DNA of 61,378 nt from a virus. Below the pieces are notes generated by a model. That model was not told the DNA's origin. It did not search any database and saw nothing but the letters and a program-made list of their open reading frames with translations. Below, one piece after another: positions 32,853 to 42,617 of the stretch. Made by a program: the position numbers and the translations under genes. Positions within the stretch are counted from its first letter, which is position 1, and each line of letters starts with the position of its first letter. Location: positions 1-61,378 of IMG/VR virus record IMGVR_UViG_3300020177_000006; one strand, written 5' to 3'.

Positions 32853-35800
32853 ATGGCCACAAAAACTGATTTTAATATTAGTCCGTACTTTGATGATTAT
32901 TTAGAGTCAAAAAGATTTCATAAAATTTTATTTCGTCCTGGATTTGCTGTTCAAGCAAGAGAATTAACTCAAGTACAATCAATACTTCAAAATCAAATTA
33001 AAAGATTTGGAGATCACATATTTAAAGATGGCGCTCAAGTTATTCCTGGTGAAATACAATATATAAACACTTATCATTTCGTTAAACTTTCAACATTTTC
33101 AACTTCAAATGTATCTGATTTAATTGGTACAATTTTTACAGGTGACACGAATGGTGTAGTTGCTGAAGTTATAAATGCAACTGCTGCTACTGATACAGAA
33201 GCCGCAACAATATTTGTCAACTATACAAAAACAGCAAGTACAGGTGCTAGTGCTGGAGTTATTAATAGATTTGTTAGTACAGAAACTTTAACAGGAGATG
33301 GTGGTGAAACTGCTACAGTAGGTACAAATGGAGTAGCATTACCTATTGACTCAAATGCAGTAGGAACTGGATCTGCTGTGAGAGTAGAAGCTGGAATTTA
33401 TTATGTAAATGGATTTTTTGTACAAAATGAAGCACAAACAATAATATTAGAACCTTATTTTGTAAACCCTAGTTTTAAAGTTGGATTTACAATTACAGAA
33501 AGTTTAATTACACCTTCAGATGATACCTCTTTAAATGATAACGCTCAAGGTTCTTCAAATGTAAATGCACCAGGCGCTCATAGATTTAAAATTACATTAA
33601 CACTTGCTAAAAAAGATTTAACATCTACTGAAGATGATGACTTTATAGAATTATTAAGAATTGATAATGGTAACTTAATTACAAAAGTTATAAAAACAGA
33701 TTATAGTTTAATTGCTGACACACTTGCTCGTAGAACATTTGATGAATCAGGAAACTATGTTGTAAGAAATTTTGACATTGATGTAAGAGAACATCATTTT
33801 GACTCAACTATATCTCAATATGAAAGAGGTATTTATAGACCAGATACAACAAGAGTAGGAACAGTATTAGATCCACGTTACGAATTTGATTTAACAGCTG
33901 AAGAATCAAAAGCAAGATTAGCTATTGGATTAGGATCAGGTAAAGCATATGTTCAAGGTTATGAGTTAGAAACTATAGCTACAAAATATGTTACAATAGA
34001 TAAGTCCAGAGATTTTAAAACAGTTAATAATTCTACAACTGGATTAGCGTTAGGTAATTTTGTAGAAGTTTCAAACATTTATGGATCGCCAGATGTAGAT
34101 ACAGTTGCTGGTGATACAGAAGCTTATAAAGAAGTATCTTTATATAAAGAAGCGACTTCTTCACGTGGTTCAGCAAATAGTGGCGTAGGTACTGACATAC
34201 ATCAAATAGGTGTAGCACATCCTAGATTTTTTGAATACAATTCAGGTACAGTTGGTGCGTCATCATCTAATACTACATCAAATTATAAATTAGGTTTATT
34301 TAATATTACAGCATTTACACATTTAAGAACAAAATTAGCACATTCACTTACAACAGGTGAAACTGTAACAAATGTATCAGGCGCAAGTGGTATTGTAGAG
34401 GCCGCTTCGACTTCAGTTACAGCTGCTATTTCAAATATGGTGGCAACATCAGCAGTTTTATTAACTGTTACAACATCATCATCACACAATTTATCAACAG
34501 GACAAAATGTTACTTTTGACAGCGTTGGTGGTATGACTGAAGTAAATGGTAACACATATGAAATTATTGTTACAGGTGCTAGCGAATTTACAATTGCTAC
34601 TGATACTTCAGGATTTAGTGGTTACACTTCAGGTGGAACAGCTCAAAATGGTATCGTAGTTATATCAAACAAAAGTGGAACTTTTACTGCTGGTGATACA
34701 ATTACAGGTGCTACTTCAAGTAATACAGCAGTCATAACTACAGATACAAATTATTTTAAATCTGTTATTGTATATGATTTTAAAAATGTAAAACAAATTT
34801 ATCAAGCTAATACACCAGCGTTTACAGCAGATACAGTATTAACAAGTAATGCAACATCTTCAACAGATGATTCACAATATACTTTAACAGGAACTATTAG
34901 TGTAGCAAATAGTAGTGCTGATGTTATTGGTCAAGGAACAAAATTTACAACAGAATTAATAAGTGGGGACACAATTGTATTTACTGATAATACTGGAGAA
35001 GAATTAACTGCTACTGTATTAGCAATTGTAAGTGATACAAGTTTAACATTATCTGCCGCTGTAGGTGGTTCTGATGTTACAACGGCCTCACCAGTTGAAA
35101 GAAGAAGAACAAAATTACAAGAAACAACAAACAATACTTTAGTTTATAAATTACCAGAAAAAGTTATTAAAACTTTAAAAACTGCTACAAACAACGGATT
35201 AACTGACACATCATTTACCGTTAGAAGACAATTTGTTACGACTCTAACAGGTGATGGTATTGGTATTTTTAATGCAGGTTCAAATGAAACTTTTGCTTCG
35301 TTATCTTCAGGAGATTATGCGTTAATGCATATAACTGCAGGTTCATCATCAGGTGAAGTTGGTGAAATAACTTCTTTATCAGGAAATAACCACGAAGGTA
35401 ATACAATATTTTCATTATCAGGTAATTCAAATCAGTTAACTATTGACTTGGGTTCAAACTATGGAAACTCTGAAGTTAAATTTACAGCAACAATAGTTAG
35501 AAATGTTGCAGTAGAAAAATTAAAAACTTTAGTTTCAGGCGCTACAACAAGTATTACAACAGAAGCAACAGCAACAAATTCAATAATATCTTTAGGTAAG
35601 GCAGACATTTATCAATTAAATTCTGTTTATATGTCTCCAGATTTTGCAACTGCTGCTACTACTTCACATACAAACATAACTGATAGATTTGATTTGGACA
35701 ATGGTCAAAGAGATAATTTTTATGATTTAGGTAGACTTAAATTAAAGTCAGGTTCTCAAGTACCTACTGGACAATTATTAATTAATTTTGATTACTTTAC

Positions 35801-38414
35801 ACACGGCGCTGGAGATTATTTTAGTGTAGATAGTTATGCGATTGATTATACAAATATTCCTACATTTAAATCTGAAAATAAAGGAGAAACATTAGAGTTA
35901 AGAGAGTGTGTTGATTTTAGACCAAGAGTTGCAGATGATAGTAATGTTATAGGATACAATGATAAAGATGCAACAGGTGCTAAAAACTTTACTGGTACGA
36001 ATGCTGTTTCAGTAGATATTCCAAAACCAGGATCAAATTTTAGAGCAGATTTTGAATTTTATCTCTCTCGTATAGATGCAATCTATATGACAACAAGTGG
36101 CCAGTTTAAACAAGCAAGAGGTGCTTCGGCTGTTGATCCTCAAAGACCTGATACAATTGATAACTCTATTATTCTATGTTATTTGAGATTACCTGCATAT
36201 ACTTTTAGTACAAGTGATGTTACAGTCATTCCTGTAGATAATAGAAGATATACAATGAGAGATATTGGTAAGTTAGAAAGTAGAATTAAAAATTTAGAGT
36301 ATTATACAAGTTTATCTTTATTAGAACAAGAAACATTAAATTTAGAAATACAAGACGCTAATGGTTTTAACAGATTTAAAAATGGATTTTTAGTAGATAC
36401 TTTTAAAGGTCATAATGTAGGAGATACTACAAATTCAGATTATCAATGTTCTATGGATTTAGAAAATGGTGTTGTAAGACCAAGATGTTTTACAGATCAA
36501 GTTTCTTTGATAGAAACAGCAACAAATGATACAGCTAGAACAGCTGCTGGTTATCAAAAAACAGGTGACTTAATTACCTTACCTTACACGGAAGTAGAAT
36601 TGGTTTCTAATTTAAGTGCTACAACAACAGTAAATGTAAATCCATTTAATGTTTTTACATATGTTGGAAATATGAAAATCACACCTGAATTTGATGAATG
36701 GAAAGATACAAAAACATCTCCAGATTTAGTTGTAAATAATGATTTACTTTATAATAGTATCAAAGATATTCCAAATCCATCTCACCGAACAGGAACAGTA
36801 TGGAATGAATGGCAAAATAACTGGACAGGAACATTTATAGAAAAAACACATAGTGGTAATCAAACAACTGTTAAAGAAGGAAGAACAGGTAGTGCTACAC
36901 GTTCAGGATTAAAGAGAGAATTATCATCACAAGTAGTTCAACAATCATTTGGAGAAAGACTTGTTGATTTATCTTATGTACCCTATATCAGGTCTAAAAC
37001 AATTTCATTTACAGTAACGGGGTTAAAACCTTTATCTAAACATTATGCTTATTTTGAAGATGTAGATGTTGATTCATATGTAACACCTACTGGAGGTTCT
37101 TTAGGTGGACAATTAACATCTGATGCTAATGGTTCACTTTCAGGAACATTTGCTATTCCAAATCCATCTGTAAGTGGTAATCCAAAATGGAGATGTGGAG
37201 AAAGAGTATTTAAAATTACAGACTCACAGTCAAACTTTAGAACAGGTAGAAATAATGAATCATTTGCTTCTACAAAATATAGAGCACAAGGATTGTTAGT
37301 AACAGAACAAGAAACAGTTTATGCAACTCGTGTTCCAGATGTTATAGAAACAAAACTATTAGAAGAAAATTCTGTAAGAGAAATTACTTCATCAACAACT
37401 TATTCTTCAGGTGGTTCATCTTCTGGTTCAAATAGAGGAACAGATAATAATGATAGTGGTGGATGGGAAGATAGAGATAAAGATGGTCTTCCAGATAGGA
37501 TAGATCCAGATGATAATGATCCAAATGTTAGAACTTATTCAGATTTAAAAGAAAGAAATGCAGAAAGAGCAAAAACTGCTCAAGCTATAAAAGATAATAA
37601 AGCTGGTATTGGTGGTAGTTGTTTCATAGCAGGTACTAAAGTTTCAATGGCTGATGGCACATTTAAAAATATTGAAGATGTTGTAGTTGGCGATAAAGTA
37701 AAAGGATACAAAGAAGAAAACACAGTTATTAAATTAGATCCTACTTTATTGGCTGAAAGAAAATTATACTCATTTAATGATAATGAACATTACTTCTTTA
37801 CTTCTGAACACCCATTTATGACAGAAGAAGGTTGGAAATCTATTAAACCAGAAAAAACAAAAGAACGTGATGGTGTAGAACTTTATGAACAATTAAAAGG
37901 TGAATTAAAAGTTGGTGATAAACTTGTAACAAACAATGGTTTAGTTGAAATTACTAGTATTAATTCAAAAGTAATCAACAATCCTCAATTGCCTTTATAT
38001 AACTTTAATGTTTCAAATGATAATTCATACATCGCTGACGGATATGTAGTACACAATAAAGGCTCTTCTGGTGGTAAGGTTCTTTGTGATTATATCTATG
38101 AACTTGGATTATTAGATAAACGATTATGGGAACTTGACGAAGAATATGGTAAATGGGCTATGTTAAATGATCCAGAATTGATGATAGGTTATCACGCTTG
38201 GGCTTATCCATTAATTGAAGAAATGAAATCAAATACAAAAATTGGTAAAATTGCGTTCTTCTTTACAAAACATTTAGTTCCACATTGGGCAAAATATCTT
38301 GCGGGTGAGAAAACAATTATTGGAAGTCTATTACACAATATAGGTAAACCAATTTGTCGTGTGATTGGAAAAATAAAAAAAAATAGAATAAATAAAACTA
38401 GAGGAACAATATAA
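32853..38414 (+). CDS. DUF4815 baseplate/fibre protein with Hint domain
   Basis: 1853 residues, the largest gene here. N terminus (FNISPYFDDYLESKRFHKIL, RPGFAVQARELTQVQSILQN) is DUF4815, a structural protein of cyanophages. The body is Thr/Ser-rich beta. From about 1545 a Gly/Ser linker and a calcium-binding type DRDKDGLPDRIDPDDNDPN repeat lead to a Hint domain (1590-1735), then a 118-residue helical end (CDYIYELGLLDKRLWELDEE ...) known from other phage tail proteins. In relatives this protein continues with the LAQTF region found here in the next gene. Confidence 0.75.
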   Translation: MATKTDFNISPYFDDYLESKRFHKILFRPGFAVQARELTQVQSILQNQIKRFGDHIFKDGAQVIPGEIQYINTYHFVKLSTFSTSNVSDLIGTIFTGDTNGVVAEVINATAATDTEAATIFVNYTKTASTGASAGVINRFVSTETLTGDGGETATVGTNGVALPIDSNAVGTGSAVRVEAGIYYVNGFFVQNEAQTIILEPYFVNPSFKVGFTITESLITPSDDTSLNDNAQGSSNVNAPGAHRFKITLTLAKKDLTSTEDDDFIELLRIDNGNLITKVIKTDYSLIADTLARRTFDESGNYVVRNFDIDVREHHFDSTISQYERGIYRPDTTRVGTVLDPRYEFDLTAEESKARLAIGLGSGKAYVQGYELETIATKYVTIDKSRDFKTVNNSTTGLALGNFVEVSNIYGSPDVDTVAGDTEAYKEVSLYKEATSSRGSANSGVGTDIHQIGVAHPRFFEYNSGTVGASSSNTTSNYKLGLFNITAFTHLRTKLAHSLTTGETVTNVSGASGIVEAASTSVTAAISNMVATSAVLLTVTTSSSHNLSTGQNVTFDSVGGMTEVNGNTYEIIVTGASEFTIATDTSGFSGYTSGGTAQNGIVVISNKSGTFTAGDTITGATSSNTAVITTDTNYFKSVIVYDFKNVKQIYQANTPAFTADTVLTSNATSSTDDSQYTLTGTISVANSSADVIGQGTKFTTELISGDTIVFTDNTGEELTATVLAIVSDTSLTLSAAVGGSDVTTASPVERRRTKLQETTNNTLVYKLPEKVIKTLKTATNNGLTDTSFTVRRQFVTTLTGDGIGIFNAGSNETFASLSSGDYALMHITAGSSSGEVGEITSLSGNNHEGNTIFSLSGNSNQLTIDLGSNYGNSEVKFTATIVRNVAVEKLKTLVSGATTSITTEATATNSIISLGKADIYQLNSVYMSPDFATAATTSHTNITDRFDLDNGQRDNFYDLGRLKLKSGSQVPTGQLLINFDYFTHGAGDYFSVDSYAIDYTNIPTFKSENKGETLELRECVDFRPRVADDSNVIGYNDKDATGAKNFTGTNAVSVDIPKPGSNFRADFEFYLSRIDAIYMTTSGQFKQARGASAVDPQRPDTIDNSIILCYLRLPAYTFSTSDVTVIPVDNRRYTMRDIGKLESRIKNLEYYTSLSLLEQETLNLEIQDANGFNRFKNGFLVDTFKGHNVGDTTNSDYQCSMDLENGVVRPRCFTDQVSLIETATNDTARTAAGYQKTGDLITLPYTEVELVSNLSATTTVNVNPFNVFTYVGNMKITPEFDEWKDTKTSPDLVVNNDLLYNSIKDIPNPSHRTGTVWNEWQNNWTGTFIEKTHSGNQTTVKEGRTGSATRSGLKRELSSQVVQQSFGERLVDLSYVPYIRSKTISFTVTGLKPLSKHYAYFEDVDVDSYVTPTGGSLGGQLTSDANGSLSGTFAIPNPSVSGNPKWRCGERVFKITDSQSNFRTGRNNESFASTKYRAQGLLVTEQETVYATRVPDVIETKLLEENSVREITSSTTYSSGGSSSGSNRGTDNNDSGGWEDRDKDGLPDRIDPDDNDPNVRTYSDLKERNAERAKTAQAIKDNKAGIGGSCFIAGTKVSMADGTFKNIEDVVVGDKVKGYKEENTVIKLDPTLLAERKLYSFNDNEHYFFTSEHPFMTEEGWKSIKPEKTKERDGVELYEQLKGELKVGDKLVTNNGLVEITSINSKVINNPQLPLYNFNVSNDNSYIADGYVVHNKGSSGGKVLCDYIYELGLLDKRLWELDEEYGKWAMLNDPELMIGYHAWAYPLIEEMKSNTKIGKIAFFFTKHLVPHWAKYLAGEKTIIGSLLHNIGKPICRVIGKIKKNRINKTRGTI
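37620..38057 (+). other. Hint (intein-like) self-processing domain
   Basis: Residues 1590-1735 of the DUF4815 protein. Block A: CFIAGTKVSMADGTFKNIED, starting with Cys1590. Block B: FFTSEHPFMTEEG (TxxH). End blocks: LYNFNVSNDNSYIADGYVVHN, ending His1734-Asn1735. No homing endonuclease. The next residue is Lys rather than Cys, Ser or Thr, so classical splicing is not expected; cleavage, as in bacterial intein-like domains, is. Confidence 0.8.
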
Positions 38415-40000
38415 TGGCAATAGCTCAAACATTTGTAAATCAGGTAGAAGAAGGGTGTTTTGTAACATCACTAGACTTATATTTTAGTGAAAAAGATACG
38501 ATTCAGCCTATTAATGTTGCTCTATTAGAAACTTATAGAGATAGACCTGGTTCAAAAATATTACCATTTAGTGTAGTCACAAAAGCGGCCGCTGATGTAA
38601 ACACATCAACTGATGGTACAACAGCTACAACATTTACTTTTGATTCACCAGTATTTTTAAAGGGTGGTATAAGTTATGCTATTGGTATAACAGCAAATAG
38701 TACAAAATATGTTTTATATGTTTCTGAATTAGGACAAACAGTTATTGGAGGCTCAAGACGAGTTTCGGAACAACCTGCAGTTGGCTCTTTATTTAAATCA
38801 CAAAACGTAGGTGGACAAAACGAGTCACCTCTACAAGACATTAAATTCTCAATAAAAAAAGCAAACTTTACAACAAACACAACTGGTACTGTAACATTTA
38901 ATAACTCAGCTTTAACTGCTGAAACTTTAGAAAATAATCCTATTGAAACTAATAAAACAGCAGGATCTGGATCAACATTTGGTTCAAATCCTTCTATTGT
39001 AAAAATTAATCACCCAAATCACGGTATGAATGACGATAAACCAGATAAAGTTACAATTGCTGGTTTAACTGATGGTACAGACTATAACGGTATTTTAGGA
39101 AGTGCTATCAATGGTACGCATGATATTGGAAATGTAACTTTAGATAGTTATACAATTACAATATCTGGTGACTCAGCAACTTCAACAGGAAGTGTTGGTG
39201 GCTCATCTGTTACTGCTACAAGAAATATCGCATTTGAAGTTGTACAACCTCAAATAGGGTTTATGCATCCTGGAGATACTTCAGTAACACATAGACTTAC
39301 AACAATTTCAAAACAATCTATACACGGCAGTGAAACATCTTATGTAGCTCAAACCGAAAATGAAGTTGTTCCAAATGATAATTTTTATATAACTGAACAA
39401 CAACAAGTTGCTTCACCTATAAATGAAACAACTCATTTTGCTGGAAATAAATCACTAACATATAAATTTGAAATGTCAACACAACACGAAAATATTTCTC
39501 CTGTTATTGATTTAGCTAGAGCAAATATGATTTTAATTACAAATCGTTTAGATGATCCTAATAATTCAAACACAACAGATTTTGTAGATGAAACATCAGC
39601 AACTGGCGGAAGTGCAGCTGCAAAATATATTACAAAAGAAATTTTATTAGATAACCCAGCAACAGCATTAGATGTTAGAATAAGTGCAAACAATTATCCT
39701 ACATCTAATATTAAAATGTTATTTAAAATTAGACATGTTGATGATAGTAGACCTTTTGATGAAATTCCTTATGTTTACTTTAATTCAACAGGTTTAGCAG
39801 ACGATACAATTAATTATTCTGAAAGTCGTTCACAAACGCCTTATAGTCCAGAATATAATACAAGTTACAATGAACAAAAATTTACTGTAGATGGTCTTGG
39901 AGAGTTTACATCATTTGCAATTAAAATGGTAATGACAGGAACTAATCCTGCTTATCCACCAAGAGTAACAGATTTAAGAGCAATCGCATTGGCAACGTAA
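38414..40000 (+). CDS. Structural protein, detached C-terminal half of DUF4815 protein
   Basis: 528 residues. AQTFVNQVEEGCFVTSLDLYFSEKD, PFSVVTKAAADVN, TFTFDSPVFLKGGISYAIGI and GSRRVSEQPAVGSLFKSQN are the region that in cyanophages follows DUF4815 in the same protein. Here it has its own ATG overlapping the upstream stop (TAATG), after the Hint-bearing end. It probably assembles with the DUF4815 half on the baseplate or fibre. Confidence 0.65.
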   Translation: MAIAQTFVNQVEEGCFVTSLDLYFSEKDTIQPINVALLETYRDRPGSKILPFSVVTKAAADVNTSTDGTTATTFTFDSPVFLKGGISYAIGITANSTKYVLYVSELGQTVIGGSRRVSEQPAVGSLFKSQNVGGQNESPLQDIKFSIKKANFTTNTTGTVTFNNSALTAETLENNPIETNKTAGSGSTFGSNPSIVKINHPNHGMNDDKPDKVTIAGLTDGTDYNGILGSAINGTHDIGNVTLDSYTITISGDSATSTGSVGGSSVTATRNIAFEVVQPQIGFMHPGDTSVTHRLTTISKQSIHGSETSYVAQTENEVVPNDNFYITEQQQVASPINETTHFAGNKSLTYKFEMSTQHENISPVIDLARANMILITNRLDDPNNSNTTDFVDETSATGGSAAAKYITKEILLDNPATALDVRISANNYPTSNIKMLFKIRHVDDSRPFDEIPYVYFNSTGLADDTINYSESRSQTPYSPEYNTSYNEQKFTVDGLGEFTSFAIKMVMTGTNPAYPPRVTDLRAIALAT

Positions 40001-40224
40001 TGAGAAAAGTAATAGAACAAGATAGAAGTTTTATAAAAGATACAAGAACACAAGCTATTGTTAATTCTGATCGAAAAGGGTATTTCGCATATATGCAAAG
40101 AGTCACTCAAAAAAATAAAGAAAGTGACAAATTGAGAGAAATGATTAGAGATATTAATACATTAAAAAATGAATTAACAGAAATTAAACAATTATTATTA
40201 AAGGTGGTTGATGAAAAACATTAA
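40000..40224 (+). CDS. Small coiled-coil phage protein
   Basis: 74 residues. MRKVIEQDRSFIKDTRTQAI, then a long heptad-like helix (LREMIRDINTLKNELTEIKQ). Start overlaps the preceding stop (TAATG). Common beside fibre genes in marine T4-like phages; may be a fibre chaperone or connector. Confidence 0.55.
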   Translation: MRKVIEQDRSFIKDTRTQAIVNSDRKGYFAYMQRVTQKNKESDKLREMIRDINTLKNELTEIKQLLLKVVDEKH

Positions 40225-40261
40225 GATAATAGAAACTGGTAAAGAGGTAGTTAAACAATAA
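40211..40261 (+). CDS. Possible 16-residue peptide
   Basis: 16 codons, MKNIKIIETGKEVVKQ, with AAAGGTGG before the ATG and a TAATG overlap with the fibre start. The coupling is neat, but the length makes this uncertain; it may only serve translation of the fibre. Confidence 0.35.
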   Translation: MKNIKIIETGKEVVKQ

Positions 40262-41112
40262 TGGCTGTAAAAAATATAACAGTAACCGATACACTAGAAA
40301 CGTTTAGAACGCAATTTAATGATTTAGCGGCTAATGATTTTGGTGATATTGCAAATCTATCTGGTGCTATTAGTTCAACTAATTTAGTTGATGCTATGAA
40401 TGAAACCATTAGTATTGCTACATCTACTGCAGGTTGGACAATTACTGACAGTTCTTCAACATCTCAAATTATTGGAGGTGGTGAAACATTAACTGTTAAT
40501 GGAACAACAAATCAAATTACTGCTGTGGTTAGTGGTCCTGATATTTTAACAATTGGATTGCCAAATGATGTAACTGTTACAGGTGAATTTACAGCACAAG
40601 GAACTGGTACACATTCATTAGGAACTATTCAAGTTGCTGGCAATACAATTAGTTCTTCAGACACATCTTTAATTACTGTTGATGATAATTTAACTGTAAC
40701 TGGAACATTAACCGCTGACAATATAAGTAGTTCAGGAGCATCTGTATATTTTGGTTCAAAACATATAGAAACGTTAGGATACATTTATACTAAAGAAGGT
40801 TTATATTTTGAAGGTGCTACTTCAGATACTTATGAGATAAATTTAATAGCACAAGATCCAACAGCAGATAGAACAATAACTTTGCCAAATGAAACTGGTA
40901 CAATTATAACCACAGGAAGTTCGGGTGTTGTTACAAGTACAATGATTGCAAATGGTACAATATCAACAGACGATATTGCTGACAATCAAATATCAGAAGC
41001 TAAAATGGCTGATGACGCAATAGGACAAGATCAACTTAAAAACGTTGTTACACTACAGATTTTAAACTCATCAGGTACAGTTGTAAAAACAATATATGGA
41101 GCAGGAGCATAA
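40261..41112 (+). CDS. Tail fibre-like protein 2
   Basis: 283 residues. N terminus ITVTDTLETFRTQFNDLA and NLSGAISSTNLVDAMNE, then Thr/Gly-rich beta repeats (NTISSSDTSLITVDDNLTVT), a DRTITLPNETGTIITTGSSG fibre motif, and the ending LQILNSSGTVVKTIYGAG shared with the fibre at 30117. Likely a fibre or whisker protein. Confidence 0.65.
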   Translation: MAVKNITVTDTLETFRTQFNDLAANDFGDIANLSGAISSTNLVDAMNETISIATSTAGWTITDSSSTSQIIGGGETLTVNGTTNQITAVVSGPDILTIGLPNDVTVTGEFTAQGTGTHSLGTIQVAGNTISSSDTSLITVDDNLTVTGTLTADNISSSGASVYFGSKHIETLGYIYTKEGLYFEGATSDTYEINLIAQDPTADRTITLPNETGTIITTGSSGVVTSTMIANGTISTDDIADNQISEAKMADDAIGQDQLKNVVTLQILNSSGTVVKTIYGAGA

Positions 41113-41117
41113 AATAT

Positions 41118-41125
41118 TATAAATA
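41118..41125 (+). promoter_or_regulatory. T4-type late promoter
   Basis: TATAAATA, 30 nt before the ATG at 41156 with GGAGA upstream of the start. Confidence 0.75.
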
Positions 41126-41155
41126 GATTTATTAATATTAAATAATGGAGATATT

Positions 41156-42097
41156 ATGGCAGTTAGAAAACCTTTATATGAAGTAAGTGGAAATTTAAGA
41201 GAGATGTCAACCTCAATGGTTGACTCGATAGTAGATCAAGTAATTTATCAATATTCATTGAATCCTAGTGTTGCATTATCAGTAGTTAGTTCAGGTGGTA
41301 ATCTAGGAACAATTACGGATACAAGAAAACAAGCTGGTTCTTATTCAACAAGTACAACAGCATTCCCAAGTGAAGCTACAACAGCAGAACCTAGTACAGT
41401 AACAGTAAGTTATTCAAAAATTAATCAAACTACAGCAGCAGTAACACCTACAACTGATACAGGTAAAACTTGGCCATCATACTACAATGCAAGTGGTCAA
41501 ATACAAGCAATGAATTTACAAGATGTAAAAGATACTTTTTTACATCCAGCAATAGATTTACTAACAGCCGCAACTACAACTACACAACAAGCAGGAACTT
41601 ATTTTATTTCAAGTTCTTCATCTGTTGCTGGTGCAACTGAAGTAAGTGGTTCAGCAACAGCGATATTTACAGATACAAGAGCTGATACAAGTTTATATAC
41701 TGCTGGTGGTATTCCAGAAACACTGGATCAACCAACAACAATTACAAATTATTATTTACATAGAGTAAATGGTTCAGCACCTACTTTTACGTTGCCATAT
41801 TATGTTAACGCATCAAATAACATTCAACAGTTTACATCTGCTACATTTAATTCATTAGTACAAGAATGGATAAGATATACAGCAGCTTCATCTGCTGATG
41901 GCTATTCAATTAGTTATAATTTAGGAACATCTGGTTCTGGTAATACAAGAGGTTCTGGAATGGGTGATACTATTTTAAATGGTTCTGGTAACTATCAACA
42001 ATTGTATGTAAACACAGACGACTATAGAGCACAAGAATTTCCAGATGGAACAGCAGTAACAGCGAATACTTATTATTTACGTATAAATAAATCTTAG
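41156..42097 (+). CDS. Virion structural protein
   Basis: 313 residues. MAVRKPLYEVSGNLREMSTS, then Thr/Ser-rich beta sequence with two similar halves (a TRKQAGSYS part and a TRADTSLYT part). Matches a structural protein type of marine T4-like phages. Late promoter directly upstream. Confidence 0.6.
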   Translation: MAVRKPLYEVSGNLREMSTSMVDSIVDQVIYQYSLNPSVALSVVSSGGNLGTITDTRKQAGSYSTSTTAFPSEATTAEPSTVTVSYSKINQTTAAVTPTTDTGKTWPSYYNASGQIQAMNLQDVKDTFLHPAIDLLTAATTTTQQAGTYFISSSSSVAGATEVSGSATAIFTDTRADTSLYTAGGIPETLDQPTTITNYYLHRVNGSAPTFTLPYYVNASNNIQQFTSATFNSLVQEWIRYTAASSADGYSISYNLGTSGSGNTRGSGMGDTILNGSGNYQQLYVNTDDYRAQEFPDGTAVTANTYYLRINKS

Positions 42098-42122
42098 TAT
42101 GAATATATAAAGGAGAACAAAA

Positions 42123-42617
42123 ATGTTAACTGAAGAATTTTTAAAAGACAATTTCTTAACTGCATATTTTATAGATAACGAAAGAAAAAATATAGAAGTG
42201 CAAACAACAGTTGAAGATAAAAAATCAGTATTTACAACCATCATACCATACGAAGAAAATAATCCTCAATATCAAGCACTTATAAAGTATATGAATATTG
42301 ATCAATTACATGAGTCAACTTATCAAAAAAATAAAACAGAGCAAAAGTTGTTTGAAGACTCGATAGTCAATATTGCTAAAAAACAAGGACTAATATTAGG
42401 TAATGCAGATTTAAATACAAAATTTTATCCTTCATTGGTAAATGCTATTTTCAAAAATATTGAAAATGAAGATCATTTGTTTGCTTTAAAACTTGCGTTG
42501 TTTGAGTTGGAAGAAATAAGAGATTCTAAAAATGAAAACGCAAAAAAGAAACTAAGACAAGCTAGTAACAAAATAAATGTTCTTCAAGCTGCGTTTGAGT
42601 GTTTAGATAAAAAATAA
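42123..42617 (+). CDS. Conserved phage protein, late cluster
   Basis: 164 residues, helical. MLTEEFLKDNFLTAYFIDNE, IPYEENNPQYQALIKYM, DNIVNIAKKQ-like helix. AAGGAG before the ATG. Last forward gene before the reverse operon; its 3' end overlaps the convergent glycosyltransferase gene by 34 nt. Function unknown. Confidence 0.55.
   Translation: MLTEEFLKDNFLTAYFIDNERKNIEVQTTVEDKKSVFTTIIPYEENNPQYQALIKYMNIDQLHESTYQKNKTEQKLFEDSIVNIAKKQGLILGNADLNTKFYPSLVNAIFKNIENEDHLFALKLALFELEEIRDSKNENAKKKLRQASNKINVLQAAFECLDKK

Noticed and set aside
37620-38057. A canonical splicing intein
   Set aside because: The residue after the terminal His-Asn is Lys, not Cys, Ser or Thr, and the gene is not a typical intein host; a cleaving Hint domain fits better.
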